Assembly: GCA_963691705.1 (NCBI GenBank)
Contig: OY829544.1
Coordinates: 41,437,917 to 41,501,916 of the forward strand
Source of the DNA: Viola odorata
Taxonomy: Eukaryota > Streptophyta > Magnoliopsida > Malpighiales > Violaceae
Direction of reading: 5' to 3'
Length of the DNA: 64,000 nucleotides
Below the pieces are notes generated by a model. It searched no databases and was not told the origin of the DNA. It saw nothing but the letters and a program-made list of their open reading frames with translations. The position numbers and the translations under genes are program-made. This document shows positions 45,970-58,874 of the stretch, piece after piece (the first letter of the stretch is position 1; each line of letters starts with the position of its first letter).

Positions 45970-47966
45970 TAGGGTGAAAACGGGCCGGTTCGGTCCGGTT
46001 TTAGGGCTAGAACCGGACCGAACCGGATAATTCAGGTTCTGATATGCCAGAACCGGACCCGAACAGGAAAATTCCGGTTCTGGTATGCCAGAATCGAACC
46101 GAACTGGAAGTTCCGATTCAGTTCGGTTCGGTTTCCGGGTTTTTAAAATTTTTTAATATTTTTTTTTTTAATATTTATTTGCAATTGGTATTTCGTTGTT
46201 TCCAGTACTTGTCTGGCATCAGCTTCGTTTAATTATTTTGGGTATTTCGTTATTTTTTTAATCCTGACTTGATGGGTTTATTGATCAAAATTACAAAATG
46301 CATTGAAATAAAATCAATCTGGAACTTTCATCCCATCAGTTTTGATAACCACATATCAATGATGCTCTTATTCAAGAAAATAATTTTGGGACTAGATTTG
46401 ACATACATTATGCCATTTGAGGGCCAAATTTATGCAGCATAACCAAAAATCTCCCATTTTGTATTGCAAATTCTTGAACAAAATATTTGAAATTAGTAGG
46501 AACAGCATTAGTAAATACTTTAAAGAACTCCCACAATTGAGCCACTTAAACAATCCGAAAACAGATTCTTTACGGTGTCCAGAGATCGCTTGAAAACCAG
46601 GCTCCCTGTGTAGCTTTGTTGTCCCCGGGATGAAAACCAGCAAACAGTATCAGGCAGATGGTAGGCATCAGTTCCTCGTCCTGCTGACTCGGCTATGTCC
46701 TCATTGTACAGGAATCAGTCGGCCAACCCAAGATACCTTCTGCACAAAAATGAAAATTCACTAGAGAACTGTTAACTGTGCATCATGGAAAGCGGGACGT
46801 GTAGTTCAATATGGTTTAACAAATTCTTAATCGTGAAAGCTAGGTTCTTGCAAATTCAAACAAAATGGTGCCACTGTGATTCGTCACAACGTGCTCCACG
46901 AATATCTGACACTGTTAACAGTAAACATTCTAAGCAGATTATTGCAGCTGCTTTTTCCTCTTTTTTGGTCTCATCATGAATTAAGCAGCAGTGTAAATTA
47001 ACTCTAAGAAGGAGTTAAAACAAAGTCTAACCATAACTACCAATGTGTTCACTCAAGCTACAAGGAAGGTCTAGTAAAACTGGTGGATTTTTGCCTCCAC
47101 CTGCTGCCACTAAGAAAGGAAAATCAGTTTCCAATCTTCACAACCAATGTGTTGACTCAAGCATTAGAGGGAAGATCCACTAAAATTGGTGGATTTACCG
47201 TTTTGTCGTACTGTACATGTGATAAATCTACATTAAACATTTTTCAAGAGAATGATGCAACAGCTACTAACACTTTCTTACTTAGATTTGCTTGCTTCTT
47301 CTTCTTTTTCCATAAAATAGCACACCAGAGACAAGTAAATCACCATCAAAACTAATTTTCATAGTGGCTTACATTGATGGATTCACTGTTGGTGGTCATC
47401 GTGGGTTTGTTGTTGTGGTGGCGGAGGAGACGAGGTGACAACCGAGACGACGACGGAGACGAGGGATGACGGAGGCGAGGCGACGACGGAGACAAAGGAT
47501 GACGAAGAATGAAAACAGCGAGATGAGGTGAGGTGACGGAGGCGAGGTGAGGTGACAATTTTCGACGGAGGTGAGACGACGGCGGAGACTGAGAGGGATG
47601 AAAAAAAAGCTAGGTGAGGTGAGACGACGGCGGAGACAGAGGGATGAAGAAGAAGAAGAAGCTAGGTCAAGATTTTGAGTTTGAATGAGAAATGAATGTT
47701 AAAAACTAAAAAAAAGGATTTTGAGGGGAAGGGTTCGAACCCCTTTCGAAAGGCAATTAAAATTTTAACCACTGTGACAGAACTAAACATTAATTTTAAT
47801 ACATATATATATAATATATATATGTATAAATTTCAGATTCAAACCATTTACGAGTTTCATATTTAAGAGACCCGAAACGAACCGGACTGAACCGAAAAAT
47901 TATGGTCCAGATCGATTTGGGTCAAAATTTTCTAGTTCCGGTTCGGTCCGATTTCTTACACCCCTA
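45970..47966. mobile_element. Non-autonomous hAT-like element, 2.0 kb
   Basis: Ends are TAGGGTGAAAACGGGCCGG on the left and, complemented, TAGGGGTGTAAGAAATCGG on the right. Subterminal DNA at both ends is full of CCGGTTCGGTCCGG-type words in inverted orientation. The 8-bp duplication GCTGAGTG (45962-45969, 47967-47974) fits hAT. No transposase is recognisable. The interior includes an AT-rich part with an 83-codon minus ORF (46392-46643) of unknown origin and a purine-rich GAGGTGA/GACGACGG repeat block at about 47400-47660. Confidence 0.85.
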
Positions 47967-47974
47967 GCTGAGTG

Positions 47975-48653
47975 CTGTGCTGACTAGTAGTGAATTAAAA
48001 TTGGAAGACAGTAAGGGACTTGTAAGAAAAATGAAGTTTAAGATTTGGGGCAAGGCGTTTGCAAAAGAAATCAATTTGCTTTGCTGACCAAATTTGATCT
48101 CTACACTTATTATTATGAACGTGCGGTTGACTGGCTCAAAAGGATTTTTTAGGATAATAAGTTTCATGGTCGTCAATTACAATTTTTTTAATAATCCAGT
48201 TAAATTTGTGGATACTAATATCATTTGCTACGTATCTATAGTATAGAGTTAATAATTGTGCTATTATATTGCCATTTGGGGGGGGGGGGGGGGGGGGGGG
48301 GAACCACCACTTGACTCTAACAAGATAAGAACCAGGAGCTTGATCGAACTGATTTCTTGTTTTACTGCACTAGTAGTATCATATGGGGTACATCTTGAAA
48401 GTACATGGATTATATCACAATGATTGTACTCATCTGCTAATCATACCATTGTACAATTCTAAAAATACATCAAGTTTTTCTTGTTTGAACTGCACCTTAA
48501 ATTCCTCAATCCTAGCTAACAAAATTTAGATGCACCACAATAATATAATGGTTGTGACCCGAAGCCGGTGGCTATCTTTCCATTTTAAGCGGATGCCATT
48601 TGAATGCGGAGATGCTGATCCTCTTCTTTCCATAGCAGACACATGCGAACACC
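47975..48653. other. Spacer between hAT-like element and BPG2, with poly-G run
   Basis: No gene. It contains a run of 24 G at 48278-48301, which may be a microsatellite or an assembly artefact. The right part should include the BPG2 3' UTR. Confidence 0.5.
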
Positions 48654-51600
48654 TCAGAAAGATTCCACAGCCTCCTCTTGAAGCCTTTTCTTCTTGGCCT
48701 CAAGTTTGTTTTGGTTGCCAATGGCATCCGATAGAGCCTGTGGCAGCCAAAACCCAGGCCTCTCAAGGAATCGTGCTCGGTCAAGGACCAGTGGATCTCT
48801 TAGAGTAATTTCGACGCCATCATAGCTGAGCAGCTTCAGGGTCGCTTCCCCCTTGAGACCCAGAGAAAGCCAGCCTAAACCGGCGACCGCAATGTCAATG
48901 CTATTCACATCCCAGCTTGTTCCAGTCACTTTGATTTCCCTCTCTTCCCATTTGCCTAACTCAGAAGCTCGGTCTTCTCCAACTGGAGGCTGCAAGAAAC
49001 AGAAACGCATTTGACGTTTGAATGCAAGAAGTCATCTAGCTTAACTTTACCACAAACAATGAACAATACGAACATAATGCACACAGATAAGTGAGAAATG
49101 ACATCCTCAAGACCCTTAAAAATGGCTTCTTGGATACAAAATTATACACGATAGAGACATTCTTTATTGGTTGATCAGGATCTCCAAAGCATTAAATTTA
49201 TATGAACAAGAACATTGCTATTACTACTGACCACCTTAGTGTATTCAGAACAATGCGAATCTCTACCCTTACTAAAGAGAAGTAAACGCCAAAAATACCT
49301 TCATTTCGACGAATATTTAAGTCCAAGTCATTTTCCTTCTTATCAACAAAAAAATGGTTTACAAAAAGAGACAAAAATAGGGGCTCACCTAAACAGGGAG
49401 TACACAGAACAGCAACAAAATAATAACTCTTAACTATATTTAAGGAAAAGTGAAGTAGCGTGGGAAACATACTTACCTGTAACCGGATACCAACATGTTT
49501 TTTCAAGAAATCATCAGCATTTTCTATTTTCCCCAAGTGAAGAGAAACATTTGGTGATGCCCACACTGTGACATAAATTGTTTCCACTGAAGCTTGTTGA
49601 AGGTCCAATCGCAACAAACCACCAAGATGTATAGCCTGCCCTACCTGCCAATGGTCATTACTTTTAAGGATTGTAGATATATCTATGCTCTAGAAAATAC
49701 AATAAGAGCATCCATAAAAAAAGAAGAAGCCATAAAACTACAGCAGATAAGAAATTTGTTTCCACTTCTTCGTACTCATTCTTTCACATCACAAATATTA
49801 ATAGTTGTATACCATGCACGTTGTAATCTACGATGCTGTGAATTCAATTAACCTTTTGACTGTCAATGCCTAGGTATTGATCATACAGTAACTCCATTAT
49901 GAGAGTAACGTTTACGCTCTATGCAAAATTTCTGATTTTAGATTGGAAGAGAGCAAATAAATCTGTTTAGTGAATCAGAACCTTCAGTCAATAGTTCCTT
50001 CTAGCCCATAGTTTATATGCATATCTTACATGAGTTCATGCATACGTACAAGTACATCTTCTATACAAAACTGATCCTAGAATGAATGGCTTTCACATAC
50101 TAAAACATTTCGTTTCCTTGATGGGATTGTTTTCAACCTCTTGTTATTCCAAAATGCAAAGTAAAATCAAAACTAAATCACTGCAGTCAAAAAATCCCTC
50201 TACATATCAATTTCAGTCTCACCACGGAAACTATGCCATTCTCTCCTTTCACACGTCATTCCTCACTTCTATATGATTCCATTTCAAATTTTCATCATTG
50301 ATTAGATAAAAGACAGCAAGACTAGAATTCAATACAATCATCAGAGTTTGTAACTCTAACTCAATAGAAAAAATGTGTGCGAGTGCGGATGTGTGTCTGA
50401 AAAGAGATTTAATATATGGAGAGTGCTGGTGCTAAGCATGACATGAGAATGTACCTTCACCCTATACGTTCGAGGTCGTAGCTCTTTCCGTATTTCAACC
50501 ATCTTCTGCTCATCCCTATTCAATCTCATGGACATGAGATAGGGATGTAGAAGCCCTGGAGTATCATACATCTTAGCCTTAGCTGGCAGAATTCCACCAA
50601 TTCTTAAAATCCCAAGGGTTGTCCCAGGAACCGGGGCCTCCGTAAGCTTTGTAACTTTGGCTCCTCCTTTCTTTGACAATGCATTGATTAGAGTAGACTT
50701 GCCTGCATTTTGAGCCCCAATAACCCAAACATTTCCTCGTGGACCAGCCAATTCCTTTACGAATGACAACAAATTCCTAACACCCAAATCTTTCCGAGAA
50801 CTAACCAAATAAACCCCACTTAGCTTAGGTGCCCCTCCTGCCCTAGCACGCTGCCTAACCCATCTATCTAATCTAGTAGGTGAAATTTGTGACGGGAGGA
50901 GATCAACCTTTGTAGCCACAAGAACAAGCTTAGGCAACCTTTTCCTAGCCTTGGGGTCATTCTTGGCTACTTCCAATGCTTTGAAGAGGGATTTCACTGC
51001 TTGTTTAGGAAATGAGCCATCAAAATCAACACAATCAACGACCATGACAACAACAGTGGAGTTAGCGTTACCACTAACCTTTGTCAACCTAGTTGCGATC
51101 AACCTATCAAAATCAAAATCAGGTATCAAATTTTCAGCTGTTTGGTCTTTAACCTGCCCGTAATTCCTTAGAGAATGACACCGAGCACACACAGTAACCT
51201 CATCCTTTTCCTTTCTGGCCTCCCTAGCTTTCCTTTTCCTCTCAGCCTTAGACACCTTCCTCTCCTCCTTTCTCCTCAGTTCTTTTTTAACAATCTCCTC
51301 TGTAATGTTACCATACCCTATGCCAGCAGGAGTAAAACCATTCAGGTTTAGGTCATCCTTTTCATCATCTAGAATTGCTTCAAATTCATCAGAATCTGAA
51401 TCAAGCTCGTCCCACTTGGTAAATTTACCTTCTTTCCCATCACTTACCTCAATGCCATCCTTAAACTCTTCTTCACCCACGTCAAGTCCACCCTCAAACC
51501 CTAGAAATTCATCCTCAGTAACATCCTTCTCCTCCTCCTCCTCCTCCTCCTCCTCCTCCTCCTCCTCATCATCATCATCATCATCACCATCATCATCATC

Positions 51601-52092
51601 TACCATCTCAACTCCTGCAATCTTAACTTGTCTATTCTGATAATACCCAGGAAGGTTTGGGTCATTATCTTGCATAAAGACCCCACAACCAGGACAAATA
51701 TGCCCATAACTCTCATCCTCATCTCTTCCCTCACTCAAAACTAAGCCTGTACCACTTCTCTTTTTATGAACAACTTTACCACCTCCTCCTTGCTTTGTTT
51801 CGGTACTTGTTTGGTTCTTAACTACTAAACAAGCAAAATAACATCTCTTTCTATGTTTGCTCAAGCCTGAATGCAAAAGCAATGATTTTTAAAAGTGGGT
51901 CTAAGGTGTAAGCAACGAACTAAGTAGAAGATTACAAGGAAAAGTGAAAGGAGAGTGAAGTTTACCTTTAAAAATTCTACATGGGTTTACTGATAATTGT
52001 TGTACACCACCATTGTTATCGCTGAGCAGCCTCGAGCTTAGCGTAGTTGCAGCAGCAGCAGCAGCAGCAGCCGTTGATAATAAAACTGCCAT
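48654..52092 (-). CDS. BPG2: BPG2-type circularly permuted GTPase, chloroplast
   Basis: Circularly permuted GTPase of the YqeH/NOA1-like class. The plant BPG2 protein acts in chloroplast rRNA processing and 70S ribosome maturation. Exons 52092-51966, 51866-50455, 49644-49477 and 48989-48654 join in frame to 680 residues. The permuted order is visible: G4 TKVD (361-364), then G1 GAQNAGKST (426-434), then G3 DTPG (477-480). Before these are two Cys pairs, CPGCGVF and VCARCHSL, a likely zinc site. The N-terminus is rich in Ala/Ser/Thr (a run of Ala at 8-15), as expected for a plastid transit peptide. Between the Cys pairs lies an acidic region with long Asp and Glu runs coded by GAT and GAG repeats. 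The C-terminal exons (TIYVTVWASPNVSLHLGK; GTSWDVNSIDIAVAGLGW; LERPGFWLP) match the conserved BPG2 tail. The ATG at 52092 was preferred over an in-frame one at 52128. Confidence 0.93.
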
Positions 52093-54757
52093 TTTATTTT
52101 TCCAGTGAGGGAGTCGAGCGTGTGACAACCAAAATTATCACCATCAGAAACCTCAACCCCACACCAAATCAATGTGTTCGAACGACAGGAGTCTCGCATG
52201 AGAAACTACATGTCGTTTTACGACTGTCCAATATAGTCATGTTATGTTTACTTCGATTTTTAGTCTTCCAAAACCTTTTATTAAAGTTTTCATATTTTCA
52301 ATCCCTTGCAGCTAATTCCAGCTAATTGCGGAAAAATTATATAGTAAATTCGATATTTAAATTAGTGTGTACCTAAATTAATAAGGTAGTTATATGTGTA
52401 CGAATTTTTTTGGGGTTTATCTTATCATTATTTAAGTTTATGGTATTTTTAAAATTTAAAATCGCATAATCTGCAATCATCAACTCTAACATGTAATTTT
52501 TTTATTAGCTAATATAAATAGATGAACGGAGTGACATAACAAAACTGAGAGTTTCAGAACTTAAACTCAATTTAGAGATCAAGATAGTTTTTTTTTTACC
52601 GCCAATTTAAGTCGGTAAGCTATAATTCGAACACCATTTCTATTAATGATAAAATACTAACTACATAGTCGATGGATGACTTAGATGTGGACCCAGAACA
52701 AATTTTTGTTCCAATAGGAAACTGTAAAATTTTCACAATGCTAATTGCTATTTATTTCATAATATTGTGTAAAACCTAAAGGCGAAACTAATTGATTTTT
52801 TAGTACTTAAATAGCTTATTTTGCACATACACCCGTGGAATTTATTTAAAAATATTAAAATATAATATTTATGTAAAAAAAAAAATTCGAACAAAATTTT
52901 AGTATAATATAAAAGTTTTAATAATGTCTACAAAAATAAGGTTACTATAAATTTGTACTATAGTGGTTAACCTAAATTGCAGCTAATATATTAGTATTGT
53001 TACTGATATTCTAATGTAGGTATTGATAGGAAAAAAACTTATATTAATTTTTAAATAATTAATTTTAATCTCTTAAAATTAAAATAATTTTAACTCAATT
53101 AAGTGAATTACTTTTATAAATTAAAATTTAAATGTTTTACTAATATTTTTATTTCCAATTCTCCAAATACTGTATATAATTATATAATTATTTAAAAACA
53201 ACCACTAATGATTCAAACTCAATAAAAAAGTTAAATTTAATATTTAATTAAAAATATGATTTAAGTAAATGTACAAACTATTTTTCTTCATGTTTATCTA
53301 TGGAAAAAAATACATAATTAGGTAAGGTAAAATAATTTCTTATCATTACAATTTTTACAAAATCAAACTTAAGTAATTTAATATTTATATATATATTGTT
53401 TAAGAATAATACTGTTTAAAAATGATTTCAAAGTTTTCTTTTTCTTTTTATTGGTAAATATTTTATTGAGGCAAGATAATTTTTTATTTATTTTACATAT
53501 TTATTTATAGATTTTTTATTTTTAGCTAAAAAAGATTACCACTTCGCACTTTTTTTGCTTATTTTTCTCTTTCATATTTTTTTCCTAATTCTTATTCTAA
53601 CAATGCTAATACATGAAATAAAAAATAACAACAACAACCACAACTATAATAATAACTTAAAAAATAGTCTAAAAAGAATTGTGATTATAATTAAATAAAA
53701 AGGAGAATTTCCTTTATTTTATTATTCTTGTTGTAATAATATCATATTTTGTTATCTTATGAAAGAAAAAAATATTCTTTCTTATTTTGTTGAATTAGAA
53801 TAATAGTAGTAGTAATAATAATTATTAGTCATTAAACTATTATTAGTATTATAAATAAATAGACTATTAAATTTTTATTAGATTAGGATGATAATAACGT
53901 TAGGATACTTAGATATCTCATTTAATCCATAACTTTTGGTTTTTTGTTTTTGCTATAACTTTTGGCTTTTTTTTTCTATAACTTTCGGCTTAAAACATGA
54001 TTTCTTATTTAATTTTCTTAATTATATCAACTTTATCAATACTCGTCATCCGCATTAAGAATTAATGAGGGAGATCTTTTATATACTTTTACAGCAGTCT
54101 ATTAGGTTACACCAATTTACTCTCATCCATTTGTTATTAATTTTTAAATATAAAAATTTAATAAATTACTCAGTTGGGTAATATATTATTGAAAAACTAG
54201 TTTATCTTTAAGGTTTGAAGGACTTTAAATTTATGATACATATTTATTTAATTATTTTAGGTATAATGATAGCTTATAAATTAGTAATTACGTATTAATA
54301 AATTTATTTTATTGTTGTTTTTTTATATATGACTCATGCATATTGAGTTGCATCTTTTTCGTAGACAGAGCTAAGATTCCAACCTGTGTCATTTAATTTT
54401 AATTTTTAAATTTAATTATTCAAAAAGTTACTCATTGTAACGATATCTTATCGCAAAGTTAATTTAACTTTAACATTCTGACGGCCTTGAGTTTAGAATA
54501 AATATTTATTTAATATATTTTATGTACCTATCGCATGTTATTTTGATGATGTAGGTTATGTGTTCGATTCATGAGATTATAATGATAACTAATAATATAA
54601 CCATTTTTTATAAAAAAAATTATTAATTTACCTAGCACATGTTTTAGGTAAACTACGTAATTTTTTTATAGTTTCTAAAATCTTTCACTTCGGACACTAT
54701 AATTTTAAGACATGCATTATAGAACCTATAATATCCTAATTTTTTTAATATAAATAT
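52093..54757. other. AT-rich intergenic spacer, no gene seen
   Basis: Very AT-rich, with poly-A/T and TAATAA-type runs. The BPG2 promoter must be in the first few hundred bases. No ORF of interest and no defined repeat termini. Confidence 0.45.
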
Positions 54758-55678
54758 TGTTGATACCCGAATTTTGACGCCATTTTTATTTAATTTTAGC
54801 ATTTCCGTTATTTAGTTAATTTACGGTCATTTTCAGTTGATTTAATGTCGCTAGTATTTTTAGGTGTTTCGTTGCATTTTTGCATCATCGTCAGCATCGT
54901 CAGCCTTCGAAATCGCATTTTTAATTTTTCGGCATGTATTTTCATTATTATTATCATTAATACTTTTAGCCTTAAAAATCACATTTTTAATTATCCGGCA
55001 GTCGTTTGCTAATTTTTTCTTCGTTTTAGGTCATCACATGAATTTTAGGATTTTTTATATTTTAGCGCATTTTTTAGTATTTTTATTATTTTATTATTAT
55101 TTTTATTCGAGCTTTTATTGGACCCGAGTAAGTCCGCTCGAACAATAATTTGACTTTAAAATGTTTTCCATCAACTAGTTGCTAGATTTTTTTCTGCTCG
55201 CAATGGTCTACAGCGTTTTGCGCAATTTTCGGTGTAACGCTTTATTTTTTCCGTTCCCGCGTTCCGCGTCTTTGAACGAGGAAATAAACGCGTTAAACGG
55301 AAAATTTTCATGATTCACTGTAGACGGCTAAAACTGTCATATTTTTCTCTACGCGCCAGTACCTTCGGCTCAAAAAGTCAGTACGTTTGCCCGCGAGTCT
55401 CGGCTCGAGGCCATTTAAATGAGACTTAATGGCCTTTGATCTCAACCGTTGATCTGGTCAACCAAGGAAAGTCAACCAGATCAACCGTTGACAATTTAAT
55501 GTGCATAATGCACATGCACAGTGGCGATCAGCACGCAGCGGAGCAGCCCACGCCCAAGCCAACTGCTCCCGTAGCTCCTGTCCCTCCGCCATCATCACGG
55601 CTAGCCTCGTAGCCTTGCCACCTCGACGTCCGGCCACCACGCGCAGCCCCCTCGGCCAAACGCCACGCGTTTGCGGCC

Positions 55679-55685
55679 TATAAAA
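55679..55685 (+). promoter_or_regulatory. TATA box of the Ogre-like LTR
   Basis: TATAAAA in a GC-rich setting (TTGCGGCCTATAAAACCCACC); transcription would start near 55710, defining U3/R. Position inferred from motif only. Confidence 0.65.
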
Positions 55686-56596
55686 CCCACCCTATTCCTT
55701 CGCGCAAAGGGGGCAGAGATTTTGCAAGAAAACAACACACTCCCTCTCCATTTTTCCTAGCCAATTCACATACACTTGGACCACATTCCGCACCCTCAAG
55801 CCCACTCCTCGCCGTCGTTCGCCGGAGAAGCACCACGGTGAGCATTTAACTCTCGTTTTTTTATTTTTTCGTTTAACACTTAGTTAATTAGTTGAGCCTT
55901 AAAACTTGCTGCAAACACTTGGTTTTCAGCTTAATTTCATCATGCGAACAGTAGTTTAAATTGTTGTGGCTTAGATTAATTGTTTCGTCAATTAATGTAA
56001 ATATACATCTCCTCGTTTCCTTTGAATATCCCCCTGTTTTTGCCTTCGTTTCCTTGCTGTGACTGCACGGCTGCATTGAGGGAAGGGAGACGAGCATTTT
56101 GGGCCAAGAACCAGGCGAATCCGTCGCCTGGTTCGCCACCTCCGTCGCCGGCAGTGGCTCCGGCGACGTGAGGAAGAAGATGAATCACGGGCCGCATGGC
56201 CCTTCGGGCAAGGAAAGGAAGAAAGGTGATGGGCTCGGCCCATCACCATTTAAATGAACTTCCTTGGGCCAGGAACTGTTCCTGGCCCATTTCTTCCAAA
56301 TTTTAAGTAGGGACCAACCCATTTGCATTTTTTTCGAGCCTTCGATTCGTCATTTTTTTACGCAAAATGCTCACATGCTTCGTATGATTATTATTTGTGA
56401 TATGCGCTTTTGATTTTATTTTATACATGAATTGTTTAAATCACTTTTTTCGTAAAATATTTCGTAGGCTTTTTATTTTATCAAGTTGTTTATTGAATTG
56501 TTTATATGTGAATTGCTCATTCTTTATCATAATATTTATTGTCATGTTATCTAACCTCAGTCATTCATATCTAACTGTTTAAATTCAGTCCTTTAA

Positions 56597-57190
56597 AATA
56601 CCGCCTATATGGTCGGTCGCTTTCTAATTTTCGTAACTATTCAACTGCTTTAATTTTTCGCAAAACTGCTGGAAATCCTTCCGCAAATTATCAACTGTTT
56701 AATTTTCCGCACTTTAAATTTCAGCAATTTACTTTCAGCAATTTAAATTCAATACCGCCTACATGGTCGGTCGCACTTATCAACTGTTTAATTTTCCGCA
56801 CTTTAAATTCCAGCAATTTACTTTCGGCAATTTAAATTCAATACCGCCTACATGGTCGGTCGCACTTATCAACTGTTTAATTTTCCGCACTTTAAATTCC
56901 AGCAATTTACTTTCGGCAATTTAAATTCAATACCGCCTACATGGTCGGTCGCACTTATCAACTGTTTAATTTTCCGCACTTTAAATTCCAGCAATTTACT
57001 TTCAGCAATTTAAATTCAATACCGCCTACATGGTCGGTCGCATTTTAATTTTCGTAAACATTCAACTGCTTTAATTTTTCGCACACTGCTGGAAATCCTT
57101 CCGCAAATTATCAACTGTTTACTTTTCCGCACTTTAAATTTCAGCAATTTACTTTCAGCAATTTAAATTCAATACCGCCTACATGGTCGG
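56597..57190 (+). repeat. Tandem array 1 in the Ogre LTR: 89-bp and 154-bp units
   Basis: The marker AATACCGCCT starts at 56597, 56751, 56840, 56929, 57018 and 57171, giving spacings of 154, 89, 89, 89 and 153. The long units contain an extra block (CAACTGCTTTAATTTTTCGC, GCTGGAAATCCTTCCGC) absent from the short ones. The short units are almost identical to each other. Confidence 0.92.
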
Positions 57191-57418
57191 TCGCAACATT
57201 AACTGCTTTTATTTTCTGTAAATATCAACTGCTTTAATTTTTCGCAAAACTGCTGGAAATTCTTCCGCAATATCAATTGTTTTATTTTCCGCAATATCAA
57301 TTGTTTTATTTTTCGCAAATATCAACTGTTTACTTTCTGCAAATTATCCAACTGTTTTAAATCCCCTGTGAATCGTCAACTACATTCAATTTTCTGGCAA
57401 TCAAAACAACCCTTTTAA

Positions 57419-57960
57419 TTCTCGCATGCGTAAAATCCATCATTTTTCGCATGCAAATCACTAGCAATAAATTCTCACATGCGTAAAATCCATCATTTTT
57501 CGCATGCAATCAACTAGCATTTAAATTCTCACATGCTTAAAATTCATCATTTTTCGCATGCAAATCACTAGCATTTAAATTCTCACATGCTTAAAATTCA
57601 TCATTTTTCGCATGCAAATCACTAGCATTTAAATTCTCACATGCGTAAAATCCATCATTTTTCGCATGCAATCAACTAGCATTTAAATTCTCACATGCTT
57701 AAAATTCATCATTTTTCGCATGCAAATCACTAGCATTTAAATTCTCACATGCGTAAAATCTATCATTTCTCGCATGCAATCAACTAGCATTTAAATTCTC
57801 ACATACGAAAAATCCATCATTTTTCGTATGCAATCACCTAGCGATAAATTCTCGTATGCTTAAAATCAATCATTTTTCGCATACAACTAAACTCAGCATC
57901 TCATTTCGTATGCGTGAAATCCATCATTTCTCGTATACAATCAACTGTCATTTAAATTCT
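57419..57960 (+). repeat. Tandem array 2 in the Ogre LTR: 54-bp units
   Basis: Units with CTC(A/G)CATGC(G/T)TAAAAT at 57421, 57474, 57528, 57582, 57636, 57690, 57744, 57798 and 57851, spacing 53-54. Two variants alternate: one with GCGTAAAATCC...GCAATCAACTAGC and one with GCTTAAAATTC...GCAAATCACTAGC. The last copies are diverged. Confidence 0.92.
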
Positions 57961-58856
57961 TGCATTCATAAATTGCTTATTTATTTCTCGAGCTATCGCT
58001 AACACTCTCATTTTGCAGGTTTTAGTTTCAAGCTTCGCTCGAAAGTACGCCTTTCGATTCCTTTTTATTTATTCGATGCTTTCTGCAAATATCCATCGTA
58101 TGCATGATATATAGAACTGCTAGAACTAAAATCAACCCACATGCACAACGTGTTTAAAGACTTTCTTAAAATGCCGCGTTCATGTGATTTTACTTCTCGC
58201 TTATATTGACTGCATGTACATGGGGACTTTCGATCCCACAGCAAACTATCGTTTTAAATCCATCATTTAAAATGGTACTCTGTTAGCAATCCATGTTAGC
58301 ATCACGTAGTAATTAGTCTAATCATGCATGGCCCGATGATGAAAAAAGAGGGCGCTCATTCAGTCTTACGGAAAATTCAGTCCCCTCACGTTACGATCAG
58401 GAATAATCAATCGGTCTTGATAAACGGTAACCCCGTCAGATAGACGTTTTAATTATTCCTGAACGATTACGATCATAAATAAGACTAAAGTGACGATTCC
58501 TCTGAGGGGCCCCTTTTTCAAAACGCATTTCTCAAACACCTTTTTAAACACCTCTCTCATCAACCGGTAACCGTTTTCGGATGTGTCTCGGGTGCCTAAC
58601 ACCTTCCCGAGACCATAATACGACCCCGAACCTTTGTCTGGGGTCCAGACCCCTTTTTTGTGCCTTTAGTTTTTTACTTATTATATTTCCTATGCCATGA
58701 CGATTAGGGTTCCCTAAGCCTAGCAACCAAATTAGGGTGGCGACTTCATTGCATGCTGCGAGGCGTCCATCTACGCTGAGCATTGTAAGGTCCCGAATTT
58801 CGTTGCACACTCGTGAATTAGCATTCCTCTGTTAATTTTCGTGGGGCGCGACAGTT

Positions 58857-58874
58857 TGGCGACTTCACTGGGGA
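58857..58874 (+). other. Primer binding site of the Ogre-like element (tRNA-Arg type)
   Basis: TGGCGACTTCACTGGGGA, three bases after the LTR end ACA. It closely resembles the tRNA-Arg primer site described for Ogre elements (TGGCGACTCCACTGGGGA). Confidence 0.85.

Larger units (their letters stand above)
54758..58853 (+). repeat. 5' LTR of the Ogre-like element (4096 bp)
   Basis: TG...CA ends. Promoter TATAAAA is at 55679-55685, followed by GC-rich leader DNA. The middle holds an unusual pair of tandem arrays (56597-57960). No coding region. The 3' edge is set by the primer site directly after it. Confidence 0.88.

Noticed and set aside
47730..47790. GGGTTCGAACCCC, a pol III B-box-like word inside the non-autonomous hAT element
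   Set aside because: No matching A box or cloverleaf arms nearby; treated as chance similarity.
56597..57960. Possible CRISPR-like array because of regular repeats
   Set aside because: Units are contiguous without unique spacers, lie in a plant retrotransposon LTR and have no cas genes.
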